Assembly (NCBI RefSeq): GCF_010725885.1
Contig: NZ_AP022600.1
Coordinates: forward strand, 4,402,001-4,466,000
Origin: Mycolicibacterium tokaiense
GTDB taxonomy: Bacteria > Actinomycetota > Actinomycetes > Mycobacteriales > Mycobacteriaceae
Length of the DNA stretch: 64,000 bases
Direction of reading: 5' to 3'
The position numbers and the translations under genes are program-made. A model generated the notes under the pieces. That model was given only the letters and a program-made list of their open reading frames with translations, did no database searches and had not been told where the DNA came from. Below, piece after piece: positions 63,894-64,000 of the stretch. Position 1 is the stretch's first letter; every line of letters starts with the position of its first letter.

Positions 63894-64000
63894 ATGATCA
63901 TCACCTTCGATCTGTTCAGCGCGTTGACCGACTCCCGCCGCGGCGGGTCGGCCGGCTTCGCGGTGTTGGCCCGCGAACGCGGCTGGGACCTCAGCGGGGA
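63894..64000 (+). CDS. HAD-superfamily hydrolase, N-terminal fragment (truncated by window edge)
   Basis: ATG 63894 opens MIITFDLFSALTDSRRGGSA and runs to the window end (35 residues). FDLFSALTDS is motif I of haloacid-dehalogenase-like hydrolases (Asp nucleophile near residue 6). This is not the Rv1393c monooxygenase found after metK in M. tuberculosis. Substrate unknown; only the first motif is visible. Confidence 0.55.
   Translation, partial: MIITFDLFSALTDSRRGGSAGFAVLARERGWDLSG

Overview
The window is high-GC actinobacterial chromosome, almost certainly from a Mycobacterium/Mycolicibacterium species. The evidence is the gene content and order. The blocks aspS ... alaS-yqgF-mltG-aroE-pilD-like ... 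aroC-aroK-aroB ... pepQ-efp-nusB and pyrR-pyrB-pyrC-(Rv1382-like)-carA-carB-pyrF ... mihF-gmk-rpoZ-coaBC-metK match two separate regions of the M. tuberculosis map (about Rv2575-Rv2533 and Rv1379-Rv1392). GTG starts are frequent, start/stop overlaps are common, and MMPL, TetR, Ddn-like and 13E12-type (DUF222/HNH) genes are present. No rRNA, tRNA, CRISPR array, insertion sequence or prophage was seen.

Layout. 1-1.9 kb: end of a ferredoxin reductase, a crotonase and a TetR regulator. 1.9-6.5 kb: two zinc peptidases, a type-B carboxylesterase and an SRPBCC protein. 6.6-11.1 kb: aspS, a Ddn-like oxidoreductase, a VOC protein, and a thiolase divergent from an HxlR regulator with a clear shared palindrome between them. 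11.2-13.5 kb: a frameshifted DUF222/HNH gene and a DeoR regulator. 13.6-22.7 kb: a DUF389 membrane protein, then a four-gene same-strand cluster: transglutaminase/DUF2126, ATP-grasp/alpha-E fusion, second transglutaminase, zinc peptidase. 22.7-24.4 kb: a 61-bp tandem repeat, a zinc alcohol dehydrogenase and a CHAD remnant. 24.6-35 kb: DUF3097, rarA, an 83-bp direct repeat, a GlsB-like membrane protein, yjbQ, alaS, yqgF, mltG, aroE, a prepilin-peptidase-like protein and an MFS exporter. 35-40.8 kb: aroC-aroK-aroB (aroD is absent), a membrane protein, pepQ, efp, nusB. 40.8-49.7 kb: an accessory stretch at the junction of the two syntenic blocks, with a GT-C glycosyltransferase coupled to an MMPL transporter, a very long secreted M13 peptidase, a methyltransferase and a serine hydrolase. 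49.8-58.5 kb: the complete de novo UMP operon behind a PyrR RNA-binding leader. 58.5-64 kb: two small unknowns, mihF, gmk, rpoZ, coaBC, metK, a strong terminator and the start of a HAD hydrolase.

How genes work together. The pyr operon encodes UMP synthesis except PyrD and PyrE; the leader carries the PyrR recognition sequence just ahead of the pyrR ribosome binding site. The aro genes supply chorismate. The most promising poorly understood system is the 14.6-22.7 kb cluster. Two predicted Cys-His-Asp transglutaminase-like enzymes, a circularly permuted ATP-grasp fused to alpha-E, and a zinc peptidase are encoded head-to-tail; the last three genes overlap. That combination fits a pathway that builds and trims an unknown amide- or peptide-linked product. 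The GT-C/MMPL pair is a second candidate, possibly for making and exporting a glycosylated lipid.
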